From Candidatus Woesearchaeota archaeon (lineage in GTDB: Archaea > Nanobdellota > Nanobdellia > Woesearchaeales > UBA9642), in contig BPGB01000002.1 of assembly GCA_026002815.1 (NCBI GenBank), positions 62,001 to 126,000 of the forward strand: a stretch of DNA of 64,000 nt. Direction: 5' to 3'. How positions within the stretch are numbered: position 1 is the first letter of the stretch; each line of letters begins with the position of its first letter. Of this stretch, positions 43,185 through 53,021 are shown piece after piece. Both the position numbers and the translations under genes were made by a program. The notes under the pieces were generated by a model that was not told the origin of the DNA, did no database searches, and saw only the letters and a list, made by a program, of their open reading frames with translations.

Positions 43185-43453
43185 GTTGTTCTCCTTTTCT
43201 CTTGAAGTCTCTGAATTACCTCACCCGGCATTTTGCCATTTAATATTTTTGCATATAATCGCAAAGAATCTTTTAATAATTGATAATTTTCTAAAAATTT
43301 ATAAATATTATCAATTAATAATAATTCATATGGTTCCGGGTCGGTTTTTTCTTCAAGAGCTTCACATAAACATTGAATTGATGCAACAAGATCTTTTGAA
43401 TCTGTGCCGCTTAATTCATTTAGAATAGTTTGAAGAAGCATTTGTTTAGACAT
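43172..43453 (-). CDS. Unknown 93-aa protein upstream of the endolysin
   Basis: A helical, acidic protein (LLQTILNELSGTDSKDLVASIQCLCEALEEKTDPEPYELLLIDNI) with a basic C-terminus ending RTTWDF. The stop overlaps the endolysin start by 13 nt, so the two are coupled. No family recognised. A role in lysis timing is possible but unsupported. Confidence 0.65.
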   Translation of the reverse strand: MSKQMLLQTILNELSGTDSKDLVASIQCLCEALEEKTDPEPYELLLIDNIYKFLENYQLLKDSLRLYAKILNGKMPGEVIQRLQEKRRTTWDF

Positions 43454-43495
43454 AATGAATTTATTTTCTCCCCATTGTCTAATATTTTTATAAAA

Positions 43496-43717
43496 TTAAG
43501 AACTTATATTTTTTATTTTATTTTTCATATCTTTAACTTTATTTCTAAAATTTTGACATTCTTCCGGCATTTCAATATTAAGATGTTCATATAAATTTTC
43601 GATTGCTTTCCATAATAATGCGAATTCCGTATCTGGATCAACTAACTGTGTACGAATATTCTGATCTAGAACCTCTTTTCGAACTTCTGGATTTTCAAAT
43701 TTTTTTCTAATTTTCAT
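43496..43717 (-). CDS. Unknown 73-aa protein
   Basis: A charged helical protein beginning MKIRKKFENPEVRKEVLDQNI and ending in a Lys-rich tail. GGGAG stands ten bases before the ATG. No family recognised. Located in the small-gene stretch between the giant tail protein and the lysis genes. Confidence 0.6.
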   Translation of the reverse strand: MKIRKKFENPEVRKEVLDQNIRTQLVDPDTEFALLWKAIENLYEHLNIEMPEECQNFRNKVKDMKNKIKNISS

Positions 43718-43788
43718 TATGATATACTCCCGAATGAAAACCTGTTAATTCCATGTATTTGTTATAAACTATTTATAAAATTTATTTT

Positions 43789-44259
43789 TTATTCACCCAC
43801 TTCAATAATTGTTGGAAACATAAAATAATTTTTATCGCGTGTAATAGAAACTTCAAATTTTGTTGGGACGGGGCTTTCTAGAGAAAATTCACCATTTTGA
43901 ATAATATAATCTTCACCATCTACAGTTAAAATAATCGAGTCTATAATTAATTCACGATTTTCATTTATACATTTATATTTGATTTCGGTTGGGAACTTAT
44001 CAATTAACATTAAAGATACTAATTTCTTTTTAATTAATTGATTATTTTCATATTTAAAAATAATTCTAGCTTCACCTGTTATAAAATTATCTTCTACTTT
44101 TATAATTTTATAATTTTTTCTTTCTTTTTCGGGAATATTATAACTATTTAAAATATAATTTAATGTTTCGTCAGACATACTAATATTAAAAGGATTATCA
44201 TATATAACCGATTGTAATATTTGACCCGTTATTGTATTGAAAACAATTTGTGACGCCAT
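43789..44259 (-). CDS. Unknown 156-aa protein beside the giant tail gene
   Basis: The track start at 44295 lies within the giant gene. ATG at 44259 follows AAAGGAGATAAATCG and gives MASQIVFNTITGQILQSVIYDNP, which is preferred. The N-terminal half has a helical part (DETLNYILNSYNIPEKE), and the C-terminal half is strand-rich (LTVDGEDYIIQNGEFSLESPVPTKFEVSITRDKNYF). It resembles small tail-fibre-associated proteins in layout, but no family is named. It begins 15 nt after the stop of the giant gene. Confidence 0.62.
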   Translation of the reverse strand: MASQIVFNTITGQILQSVIYDNPFNISMSDETLNYILNSYNIPEKERKNYKIIKVEDNFITGEARIIFKYENNQLIKKKLVSLMLIDKFPTEIKYKCINENRELIIDSIILTVDGEDYIIQNGEFSLESPVPTKFEVSITRDKNYFMFPTIIEVGE

Positions 44260-44273
44260 CGATTTATCTCCTT

Positions 44274-47200
44274 TTATGAACCGATTGCGATCCAATAAAT
44301 TCTGGAATTAGGATCGGTTGTTGTTTCCGTTCCTGTATAAAAATTAAGACTTAAAATTCTAAAAGTATCCCAACGTCGTCTATCATAATTAGATAAAGAA
44401 TATGTTGGAAAATAAGTTTCTAATGGATATTTTACATTTGATGTGAACTGCCCTGCATAAACCCCTCGAACAATTTCAATTCTAATTTTTGCTCCAACAG
44501 AAGTTAATACAATTTCTTTATCGTTAATTACATCATAATATTTATTAGATGGATAATTATATGTATATCGTGTCATATAAGTATATGTACCATATTCTTG
44601 AATCATTACAGTATAATTATACCTTTGTTGTAAAACATGGCTATATTGCTCAGGGTAACGAGTGCTAGTAGTCGTATCATATCCAGGTGGATAATAATAT
44701 TCTCTAGTATATCCTGGTAAAACAGCAAAAGAAATGCGTAGTGAAGCTGCGTTAGAAGGTGGCGTAAAATCAAATCTCCATCTATTTGTATATCCTGAGA
44801 CTAAATAAGCATTTTCAATAATATCATATGGAATAGATATATTATGATTTATAGGATTACCTGCGGATGTTGTATGGTATAATCTTGGTTTAAATCCAGA
44901 AACACTAACATCTATTGGTTCCATTTTAATAAATTGATCAACAGTACTGTAATTCTTTTTATACATTTGAGCACTATTTACAGCTAATACAATACTCGGC
45001 GGATTTTTAAATGGCGGATTAAATGTCACAGTCGTATTATCATTTGTTACCCCACTTTCAATTCTTGAAATATAATTGCGTGTATACCATGTCGATGATG
45101 ATGTACTCGTTCTATATTCAAAAGTTAAAGCACCGGAATTTAAAACAGATCTTTCTGTGGAATTATTTGCTGTAGCCGCATTATAAGATATAACCTTACC
45201 GTCACTAAAAATACTAATTAAATTATTATCTAAATCAAAAAATGAAGAACTTCCAGTAGCTCTTAAAATGCCTGTCGTAATAGATCCGGCATCTAAATTT
45301 GTAACGGTTATTTTACTTGCGTCTAAAACTCCCGTATTTATTTGATTTGCCGTAATATTACCCGTATATATACCATTTGAATCTATATGTGTTCCTTTAA
45401 TTTCATCTATTTTTTTAATAACCAGTGTTTTCGTAATTCCACTCGTCGCTGTCGTAACTGTAATTTCACATTGATCACTAGTCATATATCGAGCGCCTGA
45501 AGGCGGTGAAGGTGGTAATGTAACTGGGTATATTCTAAAAGAACTGGCATTAAGAAAAGTCGTGTTAGAATAATTAGAATTTAATCCAGTTGTCGTAACT
45601 TTGACACTTTCTCCATTTGTTTTAAATGAAATATCTGTATATTCATAATTAAAATCAAGATTTGTTGGGTTATTTCCGACTCCCACTTTTTTAACGAAGA
45701 AAATTCCCTTTGAAGAATTTATTTCTAAATAGGCTCCGCTAGCACCTGATGGACCTGGCGGACCTTGTGTTCCATCATAAACTTTAGCGATTGTTATGAT
45801 ATCATACGCTGTTCTAGATCCGGATGTCGCCCTAATACGAAAAGAAAGAGTTCTATGTGATCCCCAAATAGTTGACCAATTATTGGTACCAGTTGTTCCG
45901 GTTGTATAAACGATTAATGTAGAACTTGTAGCGCCAGTAATAACGGTCCATGTCGCAGAAGAAGGAGGTTTATATTCCCATTGATAAGTTACGGATGTAG
46001 CTCCATAAATAGCGGCGGCTAATGTAATTGAAGTTGGAACCGGCGACGTTGCACCCGCAGCGTATTTAAAAACTTGATCGGCAGACGCAATTTTAACATA
46101 AAAAGCATCTAATCCATTTGTTCCCGATGGTCCCTGGGGACCAGTCGCACCCGGAATTCCCCGTCTAACACGAGTAATTGAAAATTTCTTTTCAACTGTT
46201 TTCCCATTCGGTAGCTTAACTGGAATTGTACATGAACCAGTATCTGAGGATGTCGAAATAGAACTTAATTTAACAATTCCGGAAGAATCACGAGTAAAAG
46301 TATAACCAGACGTAGGATTAGTCGGGAGTCCGACATAAAATTGATCCGGACCCGGTGATGTATTATTTACAAATGTTAATTGTGTCCCACCTCTAAAAAC
46401 AAGAACATTTGTGGTTGCTTGCGCATAGTCTGTCGAAGAAACAACTCCATTGTGATCTGATGGAACGGTATGTGCTTCGTTTGTTAAAATAACAGTATAC
46501 GCATCTTCTCCGATTGCGCCATCTCGGACAACCGAGATCATCGCTTCATCTTCGTCGATAAGAGTTGACGATGATATAGAACCAGAATACATATAAACTT
46601 TTACTTTGGCATATTTTGTAAACGTATAGGTTGACTTTATATCTATATTGGCAGATGCACCAGTAGTGCTAGAAACTACTGTAGTTTCTGTTCCGCCATC
46701 TCTTGAAATCGTAAGTCTATAATATGCAGTGCCAGACAAATAACCTTTTTTAGTCCAGCTTGCCGTAATTGAATCTATATCTCTTGCCCCGGAAGCTGAA
46801 TATCTCACAACATAATTTGATAATGTTAGATTGACAACGGCTTTATCTTTCACTTTATTTACACTAAAAATTGCTTTTAACGCGGGGCCGTTTATAATTT
46901 GAATTGGAATTTCACATGTCGCAGAATCAGATGATGTCGTGTTGACACTTTGAACGGAAACTTCATCATTTGATTTACTAAAAGTCCACCCCGTTCCCGT
47001 TTTAAGAACTGGCGTTCCGACTGTAAAATGCGTATTCACTGTAAGTTGGGTAGGGCCATTATAAACATAAACTTTTGTTTTCGCTGGCGTCAATTCACTT
47101 GAAGCAACGGCACCGTTAGAATCCGCAATTACGGTATGAGACGGGTTATCTAAAACTACGGAATATGCATTTTGACCAGCTACTCCCCCCACAACTTTTG

Positions 47201-50200
47201 TGATAGAAACAACGTCACTTATTCCGCTGGCTGTCGCTTTAAATGCGACTGATTTATATGTTCCCCAAACATTTGACCAGTTAATATTATTATATATTCC
47301 ATCTGGATAAACAGTTAACGAAGATCCTGAAACATTTACTCCGCTCGTTGTTTTAAGATCTACCCATGATACTCCACCATTTGTACTATATTGCCATGTT
47401 ACCGTAGCGGAATAATTCATATTTACAGATAATTTAATAGATAATGGTGTAGCCGAAGTATCGGTAGGAGAAGAATATTCAAATGTTTGCCCACCTTCGG
47501 CAATTAATCTTAAAAGTTTCGGTTCTGAACCATCAGCACCTCGTTTTGATTTTGTGACAGTAAATCGACGTTTTACCGATATACCATTATCTAAACGAAT
47601 CGTAATATCAGCGTAGGCCACATCAGCGGTCATCGCTGTGCATGTAATTTCACCAGTCGTAGTATTTAAAGAAAACGTTCCATTGACCTGTGAAATATCA
47701 GATAAAGTATATCCAAATCGATTTGACACTGGAGTTTGAGTATTTGAATATGTATGTTCTACATTTTCTTTCAAAACTCGAACTTGTGTTGATGCTCCAA
47801 CAAAAGTCGTTACCACACCATTTGCTTCGGCTGGAACGATATGAGATTCATTCGTTAAGAAAACAGAGTATGATTGTGCGGGATCGCCTTTTTTACCGTC
47901 TTGAATTTTTGAAATTGTTAATTCGTCGATATCAATTTTTGCCCCGGTATTACCGTTATAAGCTTCAACTTTAAAATGAACTGTACTTGTAAATTTTGAA
48001 AAATTTGTTGTGGCAAATGTATATGAAGTATTTGTGCTTTGAGTTAATACTTGTTGAAATGCTTGATTATCATATTTTATAAATAAATTAAATTTTGGAT
48101 TTGGAATATTTTGAACCGTAAAGGTTAATGTAATATTATTGTTATCACTAGGATAAATAAAACCATTCGAATCATAATGGAGTAAATATTTATCTGCGGT
48201 TAATGTGACAAATCCACTATTTTTAGCTTTATCGACTGAAAATCGTTTTGTGATTTTAAAACCATCGGCAAATAAAATATCAAAATCACATACCACTGAA
48301 TCTGAAGATCCTACGGCATCAACATAAATAGCTCCGTTCGCCATATCTTCTTTAAAAACCCAAGTTTGATCACTTGATCTTATATTTGTGATTGAAAATG
48401 TCCCGGATGTGGGGGTATCATCACCAGAATATGTTAAAGGTTGATTACCTTTTGACGCAAAAACATTTGTCGTAGCCGGAGAATTTAAACCGATTTGTCC
48501 AGGAAGAGGATTACCACTAGAATCACATGCAATTGTATGTGATTCGTTATCAATAATAACACCATATGGACTTATCCCGTCCGTGCCATTTTGCCCAGGT
48601 TCGCCTGGCGGACCTTGAACTTGTTGAATTTTCGTAATTGTAAACGTGTCTTCATCAATTAATTTGCTAATATCAAATGCATCAAAAACTTCGGCTTTAA
48701 AAGTCGCTTTCTCAACGAAAGTGTCAATATATGTTTCGGGTGGAATATAAGTCCAAGTTATCCCATTTCCAGCGTCAATTAATAAATTATAAGTATTTTG
48801 ATTATCATATTTTACGTACCATTTTATATATGGCGTTCTAACGTTTCTAACCAATGCATTAAAATGCACTTCATTTGGATAGCTAAGAACCCCCGCTTCG
48901 TTATAAACGATTATTGTGGCATCCGCTGCTATATCTATAGCGCCGGAATCAATTTTTCTATCCAATGACCATATTTTAGGGAAGATACTTCCATCAGGAA
49001 GTTTAATTTTAATTTCATATATACCCGCTAAGTCAGCATTGTTATTAAGAGTTTCGACATATAATGTATCTCCAATATTTGAAATAGTCCATCCATTTCC
49101 ACCAGAAATAAATCCCGAACCTGAATCAATGGTAAATTCCCCAGTGGCGGGAGTTGCCGATGAAGTATATACAAATTGAGTACTATCATATGTTACGCTT
49201 ATTTTCGTTATAGCGCGACCAGTAGCCCCAATTTCATTTTCAAGAGGTAATCCTATAGAATCGCATAAAACAGTGTGAGATTCATTTGATAATACGATTG
49301 AATATGTGCCAACCCCGTCTCTACCACGAATATTTTGAAATTTGGTAATAGTCTCTGTATCGGAATCAATTAATTGGGTTGGATTTGAATTACTATATAC
49401 TTCTACTTTAAATGTGGCAATTTTATCAAATGTTTCTGAAATAGTTGCGGGTGGAGTATAAATTAAAAGTGGATCGGTGTCTGAAAGAATATTAAACGAT
49501 CCATCATCATATTTCACATACCATTTATATGTCGGATCAGAAATATTACTCGGGGACGCACTTAAAGTAATTTGGGTTGGGCTTACTAATTGCCCATCTT
49601 CATCATAATTGATAATACGGGCATCTGTAATTAAATTTACAAAACCGGCACCTAAAGATTTATTAACGCTAAATTGTTTTGTAATTATCGTACCATCTGA
49701 AAAAACAACGTCAAAAAGAATACCCGCATTTGTACTCGATTGTGAAGCAATCGAGTTAACATAAACACCACCACTTGTTGTATCTTCAAAAACCGACCAG
49801 CCTTGTCCGGTTCCAGGAATAAAACGAATATTTTTAATCGCAAATTCTTGGAATCCCGGCGTATCAGATGAAACATAAGTATATTCGGTAGTTCCATTAT
49901 ATGCGGTGACTAATGTCGATGCTCTAGATCCTAAACCTACCTCTCCATTTTTAGGAATTCCAGCCGCATCTGTTTCAATAGTATGACTTTCATTTGATAA
50001 GAGAACTGAATATGAATGTCTACCGCCGTAAGATTTATATGCGTTAAAAGTAACGTTTATAATTTCACCGTCAGGGAAAATAACAGGAATATCCGCCCAA
50101 GCGGTATCCGTATAAATATTTGTAATTGAAACTTTTCCAGTCCCTATGTCTAATTCTACGTCAATCCCTGTTTCCGCAATTGCCGTTGAATCAATTGTAA

Positions 50201-52193
50201 AATACCCATCAGAAGGAGGTGAACCTGTCGGAGCTTCCCAGGTTAGTCTCTGCCCATTATAAAAAACCACAAAATCTGTAAACGCACTAACAAATGCCCC
50301 AGGTAATGGATTTCCTAAATAATCACATGAAATACCATTTGATGGATTTGTTAATCCAACCGTTTTATTACCTTTCGCATCATATACTTTATAAAGTGTA
50401 ATAATATCTTCTTTAGGTTGTCCTGTTGATTCTGCAACTGTGACTCTATATGTTCTAAAATCCTCTGAAAAATCCGTATGGGTTACGACAAATTGAGTTT
50501 GACCATCGTTTCCTACGATATGTACCCAGTCGGCAGTAGTTGAATCCCAAAAATACCATTTATAATCAATCTCACCAATATTATATTTTGTCGCTTTTAA
50601 AGTAATGGTTGGATTAGTAATTTTACCGTCAACATCATATTTAAAAACTATACTTTCGGAATTTAAAACAATATAATTCGCTGTTCCGGTTGGACCTTGT
50701 AAACCATCTTGAATATGGGCTAAAGTAATAGTATCTGTAATTTCTCCCTCTAAGGGATCATTTATCGCAATTCTAAATGTTCTAACACCTGAAGAAAAAT
50801 TGGGAACGGTATCATTGGTTCCACTAATTTCAACTATGTCAACTCCTGAAGCGAATGTCGTTGACCAGCCACCCAACCCTCCATTAAGGGTCGTATCCCA
50901 ATATTGCCATTCTAAATCTGCTGTATTTAAATTATAAAGATAAGCCTTTAATGTAATTTTACCATCTGCGGGATAAGAAAGAGTCGTATCTGAATCGTGT
51001 TTAAAAACCAAACCTTCTAATGAAGATAACGAAACTAATTTTGAAGCTCCATCTTTACCATCATAAACTTTCTTTAAAGCCCAATTAAACGGACCCAATA
51101 CGATACCTTCTTGGGTTTGGATTGTGACGGGAATAGTAGCGGAATCCGCAGTAATATCAGTGACTTTAATTATACCAGTTGAAGTATTGATTTGGGCTGT
51201 GGAATTAAATCCAGCTATAATCCCACCTGAATGCGCGATTCTATATGTAAATGCTCCATTCAAATTTTCATCATATGAATATGATTGCAAACCATAAAAG
51301 ACAACAATAGAAGTCGTTGCATCAACGAGAGAATTCGGTTTTAATGTTCCATCATAATAAACTGGAATATTATGAGTTGGATTTGTAAAAAGAACGGTAT
51401 ATGAGTTTTCACCACCACTTAATTTAAAAGGATCAGACCAGTCACTCCATAAAACTCCATTTCGAGTCGCAATAGATGACCAAACTGCGCCTACCGGACT
51501 AAATGTCCATTCATTGTCAAGATCGCCCTCTTCATTTACCAATCCAGGAGGATTCGTTGGTAATGGTGGTAATAAAGGGCTTGAGTTATAAATAATTTTA
51601 ATTTCTGTAGAAAGATTTAATTTTGATGTATCATCTAAATTTTCCCAACGAATCACCCCTTCGCCAAAAACAAGATCTCCCGAATTATCTTTATTAAACC
51701 ACATTGCAAATCGATTAGGATCATTACCACCACCTAATTTAATAAATTCGGAATCCAGATCAATAATCATTCCTTCCATTGTTGATGGATCTGGATTGTT
51801 TTCGGTATTTTTAAATCGAGTAGATTTTATTTTTCCACCCCAAACTTCACCTAAAGCACCATCATCTCCGATACCCCCAATTGATTCCCAGGCAGTTTCT
51901 CCACCTTTATAAAATTTAGATTTATTTGCCGCAAAAATAATTTTCCCTTTATGTTTCGAAACTTCAAATGTCGGTAAAACAGGTATAAATTCAATAAATG
52001 TAGGAGAATAAATACGAGTAATGGCTAAATCTGTAGGATCGGTATCATGAAGATTTACAATTTGATAACTTCCGCCTACATTGCCTATTTCCACAACTTT
52101 TAAAAGAAGATATTTTTTATCTGATAAAAGTGATTTTTGATGTGGTTTTAAAACCGAATAATACGCAACTGGGGGGCGGTTTAGTTTTCGCAT
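44274..52193 (-). CDS. Giant Ig-like/collagen-like tail tip or fibre protein (main part, 2639 aa)
   Basis: Two module types alternate. One is about 110 residues beginning SVxLSNESHTVxCDSxGxP and ending DGxxxxKxFSVxK. The other is an Ig-like module ending in IDEDTxTITKIQ. Short collagen-like strings follow several modules (GPPGEPGQNGTDG, GATGPQGPSGTNG, GPPGPSGASGAY). Near the C-terminus GIYTGNITANQINTGVLDASKITVTNLDAGSITTG is the signature found at the end of tail tip and central-fibre proteins. The final 300 residues are Tyr-rich with unknown fold. The M1 at 52193 is probably not the true start: its first residues continue the 52117-52521 frame after a shift at a C6 run, giving about 2740 aa in total. 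It is probably a tail tip or fibre shaft. Confidence 0.75.
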   Translation of the reverse strand: MRKLNRPPVAYYSVLKPHQKSLLSDKKYLLLKVVEIGNVGGSYQIVNLHDTDPTDLAITRIYSPTFIEFIPVLPTFEVSKHKGKIIFAANKSKFYKGGETAWESIGGIGDDGALGEVWGGKIKSTRFKNTENNPDPSTMEGMIIDLDSEFIKLGGGNDPNRFAMWFNKDNSGDLVFGEGVIRWENLDDTSKLNLSTEIKIIYNSSPLLPPLPTNPPGLVNEEGDLDNEWTFSPVGAVWSSIATRNGVLWSDWSDPFKLSGGENSYTVLFTNPTHNIPVYYDGTLKPNSLVDATTSIVVFYGLQSYSYDENLNGAFTYRIAHSGGIIAGFNSTAQINTSTGIIKVTDITADSATIPVTIQTQEGIVLGPFNWALKKVYDGKDGASKLVSLSSLEGLVFKHDSDTTLSYPADGKITLKAYLYNLNTADLEWQYWDTTLNGGLGGWSTTFASGVDIVEISGTNDTVPNFSSGVRTFRIAINDPLEGEITDTITLAHIQDGLQGPTGTANYIVLNSESIVFKYDVDGKITNPTITLKATKYNIGEIDYKWYFWDSTTADWVHIVGNDGQTQFVVTHTDFSEDFRTYRVTVAESTGQPKEDIITLYKVYDAKGNKTVGLTNPSNGISCDYLGNPLPGAFVSAFTDFVVFYNGQRLTWEAPTGSPPSDGYFTIDSTAIAETGIDVELDIGTGKVSITNIYTDTAWADIPVIFPDGEIINVTFNAYKSYGGRHSYSVLLSNESHTIETDAAGIPKNGEVGLGSRASTLVTAYNGTTEYTYVSSDTPGFQEFAIKNIRFIPGTGQGWSVFEDTTSGGVYVNSIASQSSTNAGILFDVVFSDGTIITKQFSVNKSLGAGFVNLITDARIINYDEDGQLVSPTQITLSASPSNISDPTYKWYVKYDDGSFNILSDTDPLLIYTPPATISETFDKIATFKVEVYSNSNPTQLIDSDTETITKFQNIRGRDGVGTYSIVLSNESHTVLCDSIGLPLENEIGATGRAITKISVTYDSTQFVYTSSATPATGEFTIDSGSGFISGGNGWTISNIGDTLYVETLNNNADLAGIYEIKIKLPDGSIFPKIWSLDRKIDSGAIDIAADATIIVYNEAGVLSYPNEVHFNALVRNVRTPYIKWYVKYDNQNTYNLLIDAGNGITWTYIPPETYIDTFVEKATFKAEVFDAFDISKLIDEDTFTITKIQQVQGPPGEPGQNGTDGISPYGVIIDNESHTIACDSSGNPLPGQIGLNSPATTNVFASKGNQPLTYSGDDTPTSGTFSITNIRSSDQTWVFKEDMANGAIYVDAVGSSDSVVCDFDILFADGFKITKRFSVDKAKNSGFVTLTADKYLLHYDSNGFIYPSDNNNITLTFTVQNIPNPKFNLFIKYDNQAFQQVLTQSTNTSYTFATTNFSKFTSTVHFKVEAYNGNTGAKIDIDELTISKIQDGKKGDPAQSYSVFLTNESHIVPAEANGVVTTFVGASTQVRVLKENVEHTYSNTQTPVSNRFGYTLSDISQVNGTFSLNTTTGEITCTAMTADVAYADITIRLDNGISVKRRFTVTKSKRGADGSEPKLLRLIAEGGQTFEYSSPTDTSATPLSIKLSVNMNYSATVTWQYSTNGGVSWVDLKTTSGVNVSGSSLTVYPDGIYNNINWSNVWGTYKSVAFKATASGISDVVSITKVVGGVAGQNAYSVVLDNPSHTVIADSNGAVASSELTPAKTKVYVYNGPTQLTVNTHFTVGTPVLKTGTGWTFSKSNDEVSVQSVNTTSSDSATCEIPIQIINGPALKAIFSVNKVKDKAVVNLTLSNYVVRYSASGARDIDSITASWTKKGYLSGTAYYRLTISRDGGTETTVVSSTTGASANIDIKSTYTFTKYAKVKVYMYSGSISSSTLIDEDEAMISVVRDGAIGEDAYTVILTNEAHTVPSDHNGVVSSTDYAQATTNVLVFRGGTQLTFVNNTSPGPDQFYVGLPTNPTSGYTFTRDSSGIVKLSSISTSSDTGSCTIPVKLPNGKTVEKKFSITRVRRGIPGATGPQGPSGTNGLDAFYVKIASADQVFKYAAGATSPVPTSITLAAAIYGATSVTYQWEYKPPSSATWTVITGATSSTLIVYTTGTTGTNNWSTIWGSHRTLSFRIRATSGSRTAYDIITIAKVYDGTQGPPGPSGASGAYLEINSSKGIFFVKKVGVGNNPTNLDFNYEYTDISFKTNGESVKVTTTGLNSNYSNTTFLNASSFRIYPVTLPPSPPSGARYMTSDQCEITVTTATSGITKTLVIKKIDEIKGTHIDSNGIYTGNITANQINTGVLDASKITVTNLDAGSITTGILRATGSSSFFDLDNNLISIFSDGKVISYNAATANNSTERSVLNSGALTFEYRTSTSSSTWYTRNYISRIESGVTNDNTTVTFNPPFKNPPSIVLAVNSAQMYKKNYSTVDQFIKMEPIDVSVSGFKPRLYHTTSAGNPINHNISIPYDIIENAYLVSGYTNRWRFDFTPPSNAASLRISFAVLPGYTREYYYPPGYDTTTSTRYPEQYSHVLQQRYNYTVMIQEYGTYTYMTRYTYNYPSNKYYDVINDKEIVLTSVGAKIRIEIVRGVYAGQFTSNVKYPLETYFPTYSLSNYDRRRWDTFRILSLNFYTGTETTTDPNSRIYWIAIGS

Positions 52194-52521
52194 ATTGATA
52201 AGTTAAACAGACGTAATAATATCCAGTTGTATCTAAAGGAGGCGGCTTCGCTCCACCAGGAGTATCGGACACATAAAAATCTTGATCTGCTAAATTAATA
52301 ATAAATTCTTCTTCAATATGAATAACCACATCTGACATAAATGCCACACCTTTGGAAACTTTTAAAATTGTGGAAGTTTCCTGTGTAACATTTAAAGCGT
52401 CTGTTGCAAAAATACAATTTTTATCGCCGGTAATAGCTTTTGTTAAAGAGTTAACTACGTTTGAACTATATTCGGTAAACGGATCTACCGTTCTAGTTTG
52501 TTGTGGAATGACATTAGCCAT
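52117..52521 (-). CDS. N-terminal part of the giant tail protein, split by frameshift (134 aa)
   Basis: Begins MANVIPQQTRTVDPFTEYSSN after GAGGAGAAATAATATAA. It matches the start of the 1266-aa protein (MPIYPTQERTIDPFSDRNSANVN) through TGYYYVCLTYQYAKTKPPP. From the C6 run (G6 at 52171-52176 on the plus strand) the frame changes. The match continues in the +1 frame as VAYYSVLKPHQKSLLSDKKYLLLKVVEI, which is the beginning of the 2639-aa ORF. One base too many, or a +1 ribosomal or transcriptional slip on CCCCCC, would explain it. Confidence 0.7.
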   Translation of the reverse strand: MANVIPQQTRTVDPFTEYSSNVVNSLTKAITGDKNCIFATDALNVTQETSTILKVSKGVAFMSDVVIHIEEEFIINLADQDFYVSDTPGGAKPPPLDTTGYYYVCLTYQYAKTKPPPSCVLFGFKTTSKITFIR

Positions 52522-52526
52522 TTATA

Positions 52527-53006
52527 TTATTTCTCCTCTAAATCAAAATCAAATATTAAGGCATGAATATTTTGAATAGACGTTTCTTCATTTTTAATTA
52601 AGTTTTCATATTCTTTATATTTTCTACGAATATTTTTTATAAAAAATATCATTTTATTTAATGTTTCATCATCATACAACCCAGCTAAAATATTTAATTG
52701 TTTATGGATAGGATATTTGGATAAAATTAAATATTCTGTATATTCCTTTAATTCTTTTAATTTATTTTCAATTATTTTTTGTTTGTTTATAAAAAATGTA
52801 TCTTTAACAAATGAATGAAAATTTCGAGGAATTGTTATATTTTCATCGTATGAAATAATAAGACTATTATTATCTAAAAAAATATTTTCTAAAGAAATAT
52901 TAATATTAAATTTTTGAAAAATAAGTTGCCTAAAAATATCATAATTGAATTCGATCATATTATCTTTAATTTGTTTATCTTTTAACTTAATTTTCATTTT
53001 TTTCAT
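52527..53006 (-). CDS. Putative tail-fibre assembly chaperone (159 aa)
   Basis: The C-terminal part KYPIHKQLNILAGLYDDETLNKMIFFIKNIRRKYKEYENL resembles the (K)YPxxEQLxxL...xF(I)xxxR end of XkdW/DUF4376-type assembly proteins that sit beside fibre genes. The N-terminal half has no match. It lies between the two giant tail proteins, six bases before the downstream gene's start. The family assignment is a pattern match by eye only, so moderate. Confidence 0.5.
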   Translation of the reverse strand: MKKMKIKLKDKQIKDNMIEFNYDIFRQLIFQKFNINISLENIFLDNNSLIISYDENITIPRNFHSFVKDTFFINKQKIIENKLKELKEYTEYLILSKYPIHKQLNILAGLYDDETLNKMIFFIKNIRRKYKEYENLIKNEETSIQNIHALIFDFDLEEK

Positions 53007-53021
53007 ATATTTAATTCCTCT

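Noticed and set aside
52117-52193. ATG at 52193 as an independent start of the 2639-aa protein
   Set aside because: It has no good ribosome binding site, and its first residues continue the N-terminal domain of the 134-aa frame when compared with the 1266-aa paralogue, so a frameshift is more likely.
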